NCBI RefSeq assembly: GCF_010560025.1
Contig: NZ_SAIY01000006.1
Span: 62,001-126,000 of the forward strand
Reading direction: 5' to 3'
From: Verrucosispora sioxanthis
GTDB taxonomy: Bacteria > Actinomycetota > Actinomycetes > Mycobacteriales > Micromonosporaceae
DNA: 64,000 bases
The position numbers were made by a program, and so were the translations under genes. The notes beneath the pieces are model-generated. The model had not been told where the DNA came from. It was given only the letters and a program-made list of their open reading frames with translations, and made no database searches. Shown in pieces: positions 11,050 to 20,466 of the stretch. How positions within the stretch are numbered: the stretch's first letter is position 1; every line of letters starts with the position of its first letter.

Positions 11050-11418
11050 TCAGCGGCCGCCGCCGACCCGGGTCTCGACCCGGCGCAGGGCCGAGGTGTA
11101 GTCGTCGTTGGACGAGTGCATGGCCGCCGCGATGCGCAGGTGACGCAGCGCGTCGGTGTAGCGGTTGAGCCGCTCCAGCGTCCGGCCCAGCACATGGTGG
11201 GCGTAGTGGTCGCTGGGGTTGCGGTCGACCAGCTCCCGCAGCTGCTCCTCGGCCCGGCTGAGCTGGGCCGACTGGAAGTAGGCCCGGGCCAGCAGCTGTC
11301 GGACGGAGGCGTTGTCCGGCTCCGCCTCGATAATCGGTTCGAGCAGCCGGGCCGCGCTGCCGGGGTCGCCCGCCTCGAAGAACAGGGTCGCCCGCCGGTA
11401 CTCGGCCAGCAGATCCAT
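11050..11418 (-). CDS. small tetratricopeptide-repeat protein
   Basis: 122 residues made of about three TPR-like helix pairs (YRRATLFFEAGDPGSAARLL, VRQLLARAYFQSAQLSRAEE, HYAHHVLGRTLERLNRYTDA). TPR arrays mediate protein-protein contact, and no catalytic domain is attached. The start at ATG 11418 is supported by GGAGGGGG 7 bases upstream, although the frame stays open further upstream. It is followed by a strong hairpin at 11000-11035. Similar short TPR proteins are widespread in actinobacteria without an assigned role, and no partner can be named here. Confidence 0.82.
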   Translation of the reverse strand: MDLLAEYRRATLFFEAGDPGSAARLLEPIIEAEPDNASVRQLLARAYFQSAQLSRAEEQLRELVDRNPSDHYAHHVLGRTLERLNRYTDALRHLRIAAAMHSSNDDYTSALRRVETRVGGGR

Positions 11419-11518
11419 GCCGCCACCCCCTCCGTGTCGCACCACTGCTCCGACGCTGGCACAACACCGGCCGTACCGCGACTGTTCCCGGCGGCTTTTC
11501 CTGCCCGAGAGAACCCTC

Positions 11519-12271
11519 CTACACGGTGGCGAGATCCCAGGCGCGGACGCCGCCGACGATGCCGGCGCTGTTGGGCACCACCACCACGTCGTCACCCATC
11601 CGGGTGAGCTGCTCGGGGCGGATCCGGCGCGAGTTCCCGCCGCCCAGGTAGAGCCGGTCCCAGCGGAACACCGGACGCAGCCCCTCCACCACCTGGCGGA
11701 TCCGGCGGGACCAGAACGCGTCGCCCAGCCGGCGGCGCTCGGGCTCACCGACGTACGTGTCGTAGGTGGTGCCCCAGCGCACCGGGGCGTGGGACAGTTC
11801 GAGGTGCGGGGCGAGCACTCCACCGTCGAAGAGGGCGCTGCCCAGCCCGGTGCCGAGGGTCAGCACCAGTTCGCAGCCGGTGCCGGCGACCACCCCGGCA
11901 CCGTGCACCTCGGCGTCGTTGAGCACCAGCGCCGGCAGGCCGAACGCGGCCGAGAGCGCGCTGCGGGCGTCGAACCCGGACCACTCGGCCAGCAGTGCCG
12001 GGTCGACCCGGCTGCGCGGGCCGGAACGGGTCACGTAGTGCGGGGTGGCCACCACCACGCCGTGCCGGATCATGCCCGGCATCCCCACCGTCACCCGACC
12101 GGCCGCCGGCAACCGACCGCCGAGTTCCACGAGCGTCCGGACGAACAGATCCGGCGGCAGCGGGTACGGCGTCGGCACGCGCATCGGCTGGGCCCGCATG
12201 GTGCCCGCGCCGTCGAGGACGGACGCCTTGATCCCGCCGCCGCCGCAGTCGATCGCCAGAGTGGTCAACAC
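11519..12271 (-). CDS. ROK-family sugar kinase, polyphosphate-glucokinase-like
   Basis: About 250 residues from GTG 12271. The phosphate-binding DCGGGGIKASV loop at the N-terminus, the catalytic aspartate in LVLNDAEVHGAG and the second phosphate loop LTLGTGLGSALFDGG match the ROK/actin-like ATPase fold. The size and lack of a DNA-binding domain make it a kinase rather than a ROK repressor, and its shape is closest to polyphosphate glucokinase. However, the usual ROK zinc-site cysteine cluster is absent, as in PpgK-like enzymes, so the phosphoryl donor is uncertain. It is divergent from the ABC-F gene at 12333, with a 61-base shared promoter region. Confidence 0.78.
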   Translation of the reverse strand: MLTTLAIDCGGGGIKASVLDGAGTMRAQPMRVPTPYPLPPDLFVRTLVELGGRLPAAGRVTVGMPGMIRHGVVVATPHYVTRSGPRSRVDPALLAEWSGFDARSALSAAFGLPALVLNDAEVHGAGVVAGTGCELVLTLGTGLGSALFDGGVLAPHLELSHAPVRWGTTYDTYVGEPERRRLGDAFWSRRIRQVVEGLRPVFRWDRLYLGGGNSRRIRPEQLTRMGDDVVVVPNSAGIVGGVRAWDLATV

Positions 12272-12332
12272 GCACGTGAGTCTGCCTCGTCCCGGGGGGC
12301 GGCCGCGCGGCGACGGGTAGGCTCGACTGCTT

Positions 12333-13969
12333 GTGAGCGCCACGCTGATCGCCAAGGATCTCGCCGCCGGGCACGGGGAACGAACCCTCTTCACCGGTCT
12401 GGACCTCGTGGTCGCCCCCGGTGACGTGGTCGGCCTGGTCGGGGCCAACGGGGCCGGCAAGTCGACGCTGCTGCGTACGCTCGCCGGTCTGTTGCCGGTC
12501 GAGGCCGGCAGCGTCGCGGTGAGCCCGCCCGGCGCGAGTGTCGGGCACCTGCCCCAGGAGCCGGAGCGCCGGCCCGGGAGACGGTGCGGGCGTTCCTCGC
12601 CCGCCGCACCGGCGTGACCGGGGCGCAGGCCGCCCTTGACGCGGCGACGGAGGCGCTGGCAGCCAGCCGACCGGGCGCGGACGACGCGTACGCCGCCGCC
12701 CTGGAGAGCTGGCTCGGGCTCGGCGGGGCCGATCTGGACGAGCGGGCCGAGGAGGTGGCCGCCGAACTGGGCCTCGCCGTCGATCTCGACCTGGAGATGA
12801 CCAGCCTCTCCGGTGGCCAGGCCGCCCGCGCCGGGCTGGCGTCGCTGCTGCTCAGCCGGTACGACATCTTCCTGCTCGACGAGCCGACGAACGATCTCGA
12901 CCTGGCCGGCCTGGATCGGCTGGAGGGCTTCGTCACCGGGCTGCGCGCCGGCACGGTGCTGGTCAGCCACGACCGGGAGTTCCTGGCCCGCACGGTCACC
13001 TCGGTGCTGGAGCTGGACCTGCACCAGCAGCAGGTGAACCACTTCGGCGGTGGCTACGCGGCGTACCTGGAGGAGCGGGAGGTGGCCCGCCGCCAGGCGC
13101 GCGCCGACTACGAGGAGTACGCCGACACCCGGGCCGGACTCCAGGCACGAGCGCGTACCCAGCGGGCCTGGATGGAGAAGGGGGTCCGCAACGCCCGGCG
13201 CAAGGCCACCGACAACGACAAGATCGGTCGGAAGTTCCGATCCGAGGCGTCCGAGAAGCAGGCGGCGAAGGCCCGACAGACCGAGCGGCTGATCGAACGC
13301 CTGGAGGTGGTCGAGGAGCCACGCAAGGAGTGGGAGCTGCGGATGGAGATCGCCGCCGCGCCCCGCGCCGGCGCCGTCGTGGCCACCCTCCGCGACGCCG
13401 TGGTACGCCGGGGCGACTTCACCCTCGGCCCGGTGCACCTTCAGATCGACTGGGCCGACCGGGTGGCGGTGACCGGGGCGAACGGTTCCGGCAAGTCGAC
13501 CCTGCTGGCCGCCCTGCTCGGCCGCTTGCCACTGGACGCCGGCCAGGCCGCGCTCGGTCCGGGCGTGGTGGTCGGTGAGGTGGACCAGGCCCGTGGGCTG
13601 TTCCTGGGTGACGCGCCGTTGCTGGACGCGTTCCGGGCCGCGGTGCCGGACATCTCCCCGGCGGACGCGCGTACGCTGCTGGCCAAGTTCGGCCTGCGCG
13701 CGCAGCACGTGCTGCGACCGGCCGCGACGCTCTCCCCGGGCGAACGAACCCGGGCCGCGTTGGCCCTGTTGCAGGGGCGCGGCGTCAACCTGCTGGTGCT
13801 GGACGAGCCGACGAACCACCTCGATCTGCCGGCGATCGAGCAACTGGAGTCGGCACTGGCCAGTTTTCCGGGCACGCTGCTGCTGGTGACCCATGACCGA
13901 CGGATGCTGGAGGCGGTGCGTCTCGACCGGCGGTTGCGGGTGGACGCCGGGCGGATCACCGAGTTTTGA
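12333..13969 (+). CDS. ABC-F family ATPase (one apparent frameshift)
   Basis: Two ABC domains without membrane segments, about 545 residues when one missing base is restored at 12571-12580 (a G in the CCCGGG stretch). The first Walker A is GANGAGKST, the first signature LSGGQAAR with LLDEPTNDLDL; a charged linker of about 80 residues (P-site-tRNA-interaction-like) follows. The second Walker A is GANGSGKST, then the diverged signature LSPGERTR and VLDEPTNHLDL. ABC-F proteins work on the ribosome in translation or antibiotic resistance rather than in transport. The GTG at 12333 lies 9 bases after TAGGCT (12318-12323), suggesting a leaderless message. The break falls between the first Walker A and signature, so the protein would be non-functional if the shift were real. 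Confidence 0.88.
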
Positions 13970-14006
13970 TCCAGCGGAATCCGGACGGCGGGGCGACAAT
14001 GACACC

Positions 14007-14318
14007 ATGCTCAGGTGGGAGTACGCCCTGTTGGTGCGCCGCCGCCAGGCCGCCACCAACGACCTCGGCTTCGAGGTCGTCTTCTCCTGGTACGGCCCGG
14101 ACGGATCCATGATCGACGTCACGCCGTACGGCGACACCGCGCTGGCTCACCTCAACCGGGCCGGCGACCAGGGCTGGGAGTTGGTCGCGATGAGCGAGGA
14201 CCCGTCCCTGCCGGGCAACAACGAGTTGCACCGCTACCACCTGAAGCGGCCCCGGACGGCGGCCGCGCCGCGGCAGCGGATGCGTTCGGGACGTCCCCGG
14301 CGGCCCATCCCGCGCTGA
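14007..14318 (+). CDS. DUF4177-like small protein
   Basis: 103 residues. WEYALLV near the start and LNRAGDQGWELVAM in the middle are the pattern of DUF4177-type domains (a short beta-sheet fold of unknown role), followed by HRYHLKRP and a basic, Arg/Pro-rich tail of about 20 residues that may contact nucleic acid or membrane. ATG 14007 is the first codon that starts the domain; it lies 37 bases after the ABC-F stop, so co-transcription is possible. The function is unknown. Confidence 0.7.
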   Translation: MLRWEYALLVRRRQAATNDLGFEVVFSWYGPDGSMIDVTPYGDTALAHLNRAGDQGWELVAMSEDPSLPGNNELHRYHLKRPRTAAAPRQRMRSGRPRRPIPR

Positions 14319-14394
14319 CCCCGCGCGAATTTGCGCCACAACCTGCGCATACCGGGCGATTATCCGGGTAACGGCCGGCCGGAGGTGGCCCGGC

Positions 14395-15120
14395 ATGGTC
14401 GCGTTGGCACATTCTCCGTCCTCGGCCGAGCGACTGCGGGCGGTGGACGGGTTCCTCACCGAGGCATGGGCGGACCAGGTCCGCCACGACGAGCGGCTGC
14501 GCCCGCTCGGTGTCGAGGTCCGCTTCGACCGGGGTGTCGCCCACCTGACCGGCGAGGTCGACGAGCAGGCCCAGCTGCGACTGGTACGCGAGCAGGTCGG
14601 CCGGCTGGCCGGGGTCTTCGGCGTCTGGTGTCGGGTACGGGTCGGCGGACGCGACCCGGTGGTGGTCGACCTGGGTTGCGGTGCCACCAAGCAGTGGCCG
14701 GGCAATCTCGGGCTCGACATCTTTCCCGCCCCCGGAGTGGACGCGGTCGCCGACCTGTCCGGCTCCCTGCCGCTGGCCGACGACTCGGTGGACGTGCTGT
14801 TCGCGGTGCACATCCTGGAACACCTGATCGACTTCCTCCCGCTGCTGGACGAGTGCCACCGGGTACTCCGTCCCGGAGGCGTACTGCACGTGATGAGCCC
14901 TTGGTGGGGGCATGTCAACGCGGTGGCCGACCCGACCCACGTGCGGCTGCTGGACGTGCAGACCGTCAAGGGCATCTGCGTGATGCGACCGCCGGGCACC
15001 CCGCGCTGGTACCCCCTGCACGCCGGCAGCGACGGCGCCTCCATCTTCGCCGACCTCACCCCGCTGGGACCGGCTGACGACGGCCCCTCCGCCACCCACC
15101 TGGCCCGCTTCTTCGACTAG
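14395..15120 (+). CDS. BON-like domain fused to a SAM-dependent methyltransferase
   Basis: A 241-residue protein in two parts. Residues about 15-85 (LTEAWADQVRHDERLRPLGV, VEVRFDRGVAHLTGEVDEQ, then VREQVGRLAGVFGVW) follow the alpha-beta pattern of a BON domain, normally a periplasmic phospholipid-binding module. From residue 90 a class I methyltransferase begins with VVDLGCGATKQWPGNLGLD, an acidic VADLSGSLPLADDSVD segment and HILEHLIDFLPLLDECHRVLR. No signal peptide or membrane helix is seen, so the BON part must act in the cytosol. The ATG at 14395 has GGAGG 9 bases upstream. A strong hairpin follows at 15135-15161. The substrate is unknown. Confidence 0.82.
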   Translation: MVALAHSPSSAERLRAVDGFLTEAWADQVRHDERLRPLGVEVRFDRGVAHLTGEVDEQAQLRLVREQVGRLAGVFGVWCRVRVGGRDPVVVDLGCGATKQWPGNLGLDIFPAPGVDAVADLSGSLPLADDSVDVLFAVHILEHLIDFLPLLDECHRVLRPGGVLHVMSPWWGHVNAVADPTHVRLLDVQTVKGICVMRPPGTPRWYPLHAGSDGASIFADLTPLGPADDGPSATHLARFFD

Positions 15121-15134
15121 GCCGCCCGGCCAGC

Positions 15135-15161
15135 GCCCTGGACACCGATGGTGTCCAGGGC
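15135..15161 (+). terminator. hairpin terminator after the methyltransferase gene
   Basis: A perfect 12-bp stem (GCCCTGGACACC and its complement) with a 3-base loop starts 14 bases after the stop codon and is followed by a pyrimidine-rich ATTCGTCTGTTTC. It insulates the phospholipase gene that begins at 15301. Confidence 0.85.
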
Positions 15162-15300
15162 ATTCGTCTGTTTCGGCACCGGTCACCAATATTTCTCGCG
15201 GGTAACACCGGCAGGCCGCGCCATTGATCGAGACTTATCGAACCCCGGTAACTCGCCGGTAACAACCTGCTCTGCCGCACACCCCCGCGGAGGTATGACC

Positions 15301-15837
15301 GTGCCCAGACGTCTCGCCACCACCCTCGCCTCGGGCTTGCTCGCGCTGCTCACCGCCCTCGCCGTGGCCTCTCCCGCCACGGCTGCCGTCACCCCGCAGC
15401 AGAAGCTGTCCGTCCTGTCCAGTTGGACCCAGACCAGCGTCAGCAGCTACAACGCCTGGTACTCCGCCCGCCAGAATCGCGCACCCTGGGCCGAGTACAA
15501 CTTCGACTGGTCCACCGACTACTGCTCGTCCAGTCCGGACAACCCGCTCGGGTTCAAGTTCACCCTGTCCTGCGCCCGCCACGACTTCGGCTACCGCAAC
15601 TACAAGGCGGTCGGCCAGTTCAGCGCCAACAAGCCGCGCCTCGACAGCGCCTTCTACGAGGATCTGAAGCGGTCCTGCGCCACCTACAACTCCGTCGTCC
15701 GGCCGGCCTGCCTGAGCCTGGCATGGACGTACTACCAGGCGGTCGCCATCTTCGGTTCGGTAGCCGCCGTGCAGCAGTCCGACATCGACCGGGCCGCCCG
15801 GATGAAGGCCGACGCGGAACGACGCGCTCGCGCCTGA
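15301..15837 (+). CDS. secreted prokaryotic phospholipase A2
   Basis: 178 residues: a signal peptide (basic PRRLATTLASG, hydrophobic core, cleavage after ATAAVT-like residues) and a mature domain with the His-Asp site in SCARHDFGYRNY near residue 100. The upstream YCSSSPDNPLGFKF loop and paired cysteines match actinobacterial (group XIV) phospholipase A2. It should release fatty acid from the sn-2 position of phospholipids outside the cell with calcium. GTG 15301 is preferred to ATG 15295 because GGAGG lies 7 bases before the GTG but only 1 base before the ATG. Three GGTAAC hexamers lie upstream (15201, 15247 and 15258). Confidence 0.9.
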   Translation: MPRRLATTLASGLLALLTALAVASPATAAVTPQQKLSVLSSWTQTSVSSYNAWYSARQNRAPWAEYNFDWSTDYCSSSPDNPLGFKFTLSCARHDFGYRNYKAVGQFSANKPRLDSAFYEDLKRSCATYNSVVRPACLSLAWTYYQAVAIFGSVAAVQQSDIDRAARMKADAERRARA

Positions 15838-15900
15838 CGAGCAGCGGCGGACGCCCGGCAGCACCCGCGGCCGGGCGTCCTGCCGGTCGGCGACCGTCGC

Positions 15901-18728
15901 TCAGGCGTGCTCGGTGTGGCGGTCGACGGTGCTGGGCTGACGTGGGGCGGAACGACCCGTGCCGGTGGCGAACCGCCCTGAATCGGCCGCCAGGTCGGGA
16001 TGCTCGACCCCGAGCGCCAACGCGACCGCCTCGTCCAACCCCAGTTCGGCACCCTCGCCGTACGCCTCGTCGAAGGCGGCGTCGCCAAGCGCCCGCCGCA
16101 GCGCGGCCTGCCGCTGCGTCCAGTACGCCTCGTAGATGCCCGGCGTCGACCGCAGGCCCGCCCGGGTCGCCTGGGCGGCACCGAAGAGCCGGGCCGCGGT
16201 CAGCGGCTGGTCACCGAGCGCGCAGCGCACCGCGATCGCGTTCAACGTGTCGCAGGCCCGCCCGTGAAAACCGTGATTCATCCGGGACCGGAGCGCCGCC
16301 AGCAGGTGCTCGTGCGCGGCCACCAGGTCACCCCGAGCCAGCGCGACCATGCCGAGCAGCATGTCCACCGAGCGACGCCCCGGTCGGCCGGTCGGGCCGC
16401 CTCCACCGGCCGGGCCGCACCGAGCAGCTCCGCCGCCTCGTCCAGCGCGCCCCGCCGCCACAGCAGCTCGGCCAACCGGAGCACGGCGAACAGCGCCTCC
16501 GACTCGACCCCCTGGTCCTGCGCCCAGTCGATGACCTCCCGACAGACCCGCTCCGCCTCGGCGAACTGGCCCATGTCGACAAGCGGCGCGGCGCGGCCGG
16601 CGAGCACCCGGGCCAGCAGACCGGCGTCTCCGGCCTGACGGGCCGCCGCCTCGGCCCGCTGCGAGTAGCGCAGCTCCTCGCCGAACTCGCCGTCGCCACC
16701 GGCGTGCAGCGAATGCATGTGGTAGGCCGCCGCCAGTTCGTCCTCCGGGACCGCCTCGCCGGTCTCGGCCAGCCGGCCGTACAACCGGAACAACCAGAGC
16801 CGCCCTTCCCGGGCCAGCCCGCGCTCCCGCCACCACTGGTCCAGCCCGCCGGCCAGCCGCAGGCCGGCCCGGGCACTCCCACCCGTGGCGCACCAGCGCA
16901 GCGCGGCGCGCAGCTCACCGGCGAGTGGATCAAGCGCGTACAGCGACAGTGTCACCGGCTGCCCGTCCGGGCCGAGGTGAGCCCGCTCGAGGGCGTGCGC
17001 CGACCAGGCCACGTGCCGGTCACGGGCCGCCTGCTCCTCCCCGGCGTCGGCGAGCCGCCGCGCCGCGTACGCCCGGATGGGGTCGAGCATCCGGTAGGTG
17101 CAGCCGGTCACGTGCGGTTCCGCCAGCACCATCGACTTGTCGACAAGCACCGACAGCGGATCGAGCGGGTCGTCGTCGAGCAGCCACTCCACCGTCGGCA
17201 GGTCGACCGGGCCGGCGAAGACCGCCAGCCAACGCAGCAGTCGCGCGGCACGCGGCCCGAGCGTCCGGTAGGACCAGGTCACCGTCGCCTGCATGGTCAG
17301 GTGCCGTTCGACCGCCGAGCGGGCCGCCGCTCGGGTGGCCGGGGTCGAGGAACTCACGCCGGTGGCCGCCGCGGCCAGGTCGACGGTGTCCCGCTGGTTA
17401 CCGGTGTTCCCCCGATCGGTCGGTGGTGGCAACGGAATCTCACGGCCGGCGTCGAGCGTGCCGAGCACGTCGTCGAGCCGCTCGGCGAGCTGCCCCACCG
17501 AGAGCACCCGCAGTCGGGCCGCGGCCAGCTCGATGGCGAGCGGCAAACCGTCAAGTCGCCGCACCACCCGCCGTACGTCGGCCGACTCGGACGGGTCGGG
17601 CTGGCGCCCGCCCCGCGCCGCCGCCGTACGATCCAACAGCAGCGCCACCGCGTCGCTCTCGGTGCCGTCGGGCGCCGGATCGACGCTCAACGGCGGGATC
17701 CGCCACACCACCTCACCCGGCAGCCCCAGTGGTTCCCGGGTCGTGGCCAGCACCCGCACCCCTCCGCCGCCGGCCAGCAGTCGGGAGACCGCGTCGGCGC
17801 AGGACGCCGGCTGGGCGTCGCAGGTGTCGAGCACGATCAGCATCCGGCGGGGAGCGGCGTACTCCACAAGCGTGTCGACCATCGGGCGGCCCGGCTCCGG
17901 GCGCAGGCCGAGCACCGCGGCGACGGCGAAGGCGACAAGTCCGGGGTCGGTGACCGTGGCGATGTCGACGAACCACACCCCGTCCGGGTACTCGTCCACC
18001 AGGTCGGTGGCGAACTCCACGGCCAGCCGCGTCTTGCCGCTGCCACCCGCGCCGAGCACGGTGACCAGCCGGTGCCGATTCACGAGTCGCGCCAGCTCGG
18101 CGCGTTCGGTCTGCCGCCCGACGAACGTGGTGACCTGGATCGGTAGGTTGTGCGCCACCACGTCGGCGGTACGCGGCCGCGGGAACTGCCGTTCCAGGCC
18201 GGGTGCGACGAGCTGGAAGAGCCGTTCCCGGTCGTCGAAACCACGCAGCCGGTGCAGCCCGAGGTCGAGCAGGGAGGCACCGGCCGGCAGTGGCCGGGCC
18301 CGCCGCGCCGTGGCACCGGAGCAGAGGATCTGCCCGCCGTGCGCGGCGGCGGCGACCCGGGCGGCCCGGTGCACCTCGGGGCTGGCGTACTCGCCGTCGC
18401 GTGGCTCCGCCCAACCGGTGTGCAGTCCCATCCGGACCCGGGGGGCCGCCTCGGGCGTCGGCCACTCGTGCTCACCGAGCGCCCGCTGCGCGGTCAGGCA
18501 GGCGGTCAACGCCGCTCCCGCGTCATCGAAGGCCAGGAAGAACGAGTCGCCCTCGGTCAGCAGCTCCGCGCCCTCGGCCGCCGCGATCGTCCGGCGCAGC
18601 AGCCGCCGGTGCTCGGCGAGCACCGGCCGGTAGCCGGACCCGAGTAGCTGGGCCAACCGGGTGGAGCCCTCGATGTCGGTGAAGACGAATGTCACCCAAC
18701 CGGTCGGGAGGTTGATCCGTGGCGGCAT
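15901..18728 (-). CDS. class III cyclase / STAND ATPase / TPR regulator (one apparent frameshift)
   Basis: About 942 residues once one base is restored in the C-run at 16378-16381. The N-terminus is an adenylate/guanylate-cyclase homology domain (TFVFTDIEGSTRL with a metal aspartate; TEGDSFFLAF; VRMGLHTG). The middle is an AfsR/NB-ARC-like ATPase (Walker A GAGGSGKTRLA, Walker B RMLIVLDTCD). The C-terminal third is helical, TPR-like. A LuxR-type HTH, common in relatives, is missing. The protein probably senses a ligand with the ATPase and signals through the cyclase or protein contacts, although cyclase catalysis is unproven. After the break the reading resumes at RRSVDMLLGMVAL. The ATG at 18728 begins directly at the cyclase domain. 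Confidence 0.85.
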
Positions 18729-18893
18729 GCGTGGAACCTCCCCCCTGGCCTCGGCACCATACTTCCCGAGACCGGATCATCACGCATCGTGAGAACGGTC
18801 GGCCGAGACTCCGACCCAAGGTGCCATCGGACCCTGCGTCCGGGCAAGGCCGGCAGCCACCCGTACCACCCTTCGACCACAGTCGCGGCGTGG

Positions 18894-19112
18894 TCAGCAG
18901 CCGCAGCCACCACCGCAGCAGCCGCCGCCGGCGGGTGCGGACGAGGCACCGGACCCGCCACCACCACGGCCGGTGACCGCGACCGTGGATAGCAGTTTCA
19001 CCGTGTCGGCGTGCCCCTGCGGGCAGGGCGCCGGCTCACCGGCCCGCGCCATCGGACGGTTGACCTCGAAGGTGGCGCCGCAGGCGCGACAACGGAACTC
19101 GTACCGGGGCAT
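18894..19112 (-). CDS. FmdB-type zinc-ribbon protein
   Basis: 72 residues. The FmdB signature MPRYEFRCRACGATFEVNR and a second CPQGH half-site form one zinc ribbon, here CxxC with Cys-His partners. The C-terminus is a Gly/Ser/Cys-rich tail ending GGGCCGGGCGC. FmdB-like ribbons are common, small, and of unclear function (regulatory or metal-binding). ATG 19112 begins the conserved motif. The glycine-cysteine tail is longer than the ribbon needs and might bind extra metal; that is inference. Confidence 0.85.
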   Translation of the reverse strand: MPRYEFRCRACGATFEVNRPMARAGEPAPCPQGHADTVKLLSTVAVTGRGGGGSGASSAPAGGGCCGGGCGC

Positions 19113-19133
19113 GCCGTCAGCCTACGACCGGAC

Positions 19134-19162
19134 CTGACGTCGGCGAAGACATGGGTGATACT
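19134..19162 (+). promoter_or_regulatory. leaderless promoter for the lytic transglycosylase gene
   Basis: A -35 box CTGACG (19134-19139), a 17-base spacer and a -10 box GATACT (19157-19162) sit 6 bases before the GTG at 19169. The geometry predicts transcription starting at the GTG itself. Confidence 0.6.
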
Positions 19163-19168
19163 CGACGA

Positions 19169-20397
19169 GTGGCAGACGGCGAAGAGCGCACCACCCTGCG
19201 GCCCCTGCGACCGGCCACGCCGCGCACCGACTCCGGCGGCGGCCCGGACGGGCCGGCAACCGGGCTGCCCCGTCCCCGCCGCCCCTGGCTGAGTTCCGGC
19301 AAGCCGGCCGACGACGCGGCACCGGACCCACCCCCCACCGACCCGGTTCCGGCGGAGGCCATCGACAACGCCGCCGGCACCACGAGCGACGCTACGACTC
19401 CCGACAGGACGGATGCCACCGCAGCGGAATCGACGCCGAAGACCACTGTCGAGGAGTCCACTCCGGAGTCCGGCGCACCGGCAGCCCGGCGCCGCCGGGT
19501 GCGCTTCGGGCACGCCGTACGCCTGCCGGGGCCTCGGGCCGCGGCCCGGGCGACCCGCGCCTGGTCGCGCCGGCCGAGTGGCCGACTGACCCTGCCGGGT
19601 GTGTTCCTGCTCGTCCTGGTCGCCGCGACCGCCACGGCCGGTGCGCTGCTGGTGCCCGCCACCCTGGGCGCTCCGCGTCCGGTGGCGGTCGACGCCACCG
19701 CCGACCCGCTGCCCAGCGACCTGCCGCCGTCCGGTCAGGTGCCGCCACCGGGGCAGTTCCCGCCCCCACCGCGACCCTCCCGCCCGGCGTGACCCCACCG
19801 GGCACCGCCGGGCCGGCCGGTGGACGCCCGTCCGACGCCCTGGCCGGCTGGGCCCGAGACACCGGTGCCAAGGTCGGCATCGACCCGATCGCCATGCAGG
19901 CGTACGGCTACGCCGAGCTGGTGCTCGCCGAGACCGACCGCGCCTGCGGCCTGAGCTGGACCACGTTGGCCGCGATCGGCCTGGTCGAGTCCCGCCACGG
20001 ACAGGCCAACAACGCCCAGCTCGGCGCGGACGGCCGGGCTGTCCCGGAGATCATTGGTCTGCCGTTGGACGGCCAGGGCAACCGGATGCGGATCGCCGAC
20101 ACCGACCGGGGCGAGCTGGACCGCGACACCACCTATGACCGGGCGATCGGGCCGATGCAGTTCATCCCGACCACCTGGGAGGAGATCGGCGCCGATGCGG
20201 ACAACGACGGCCGCAAGGACCCGCACAACATCCACGACGCCGCGCTCGCGGCCGGGATGTACCTGTGCAAGGGCGGCCGGAACCTCACCATTCCGGGCGA
20301 CTGGTGGAACGCGATCCTGTCGTACAACGATGTCCGAAGGTACGCCCAGGACGTCTTCGACGCCGCCAACCGGTACGGACAGGCCAGTCGCACGTGA
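19169..20397 (+). CDS. membrane-anchored lytic murein transglycosylase (one apparent frameshift)
   Basis: About 409 residues if one C is restored in the C-run at 19761-19770. As it stands, the frame stops at 19792 and a second frame opens with an overlapping GTGA at 19789. The N-terminal ~140 residues are Pro/Asp-rich and cytosolic, with one transmembrane helix near 150 (LPGVFLLVLVAATATAGALL) and then a Pro-rich linker. The external domain is SLT/MltB-like, with the catalytic glutamate in AIGLVESRHGQ, plus IGPMQFIPTTWEEIG and AALAAGMYLCKGG. It should cleave the glycan strand of peptidoglycan to 1,6-anhydro ends. The GTG at 19169 fits the leaderless promoter at 19134-19162. Confidence 0.87.
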
Positions 20398-20466
20398 AGT
20401 GATCGTCCGCATACATTGGAGAACTGGACACTTCCCCCCGGCTGCGGATGACGGCAAGCTAGACGG

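Noticed and set aside
15423..18146. A 907-codon frame on the plus strand over the phospholipase and cyclase genes
   Set aside because: It overlaps two genes with clear motifs and has no ribosome-binding site or domain.
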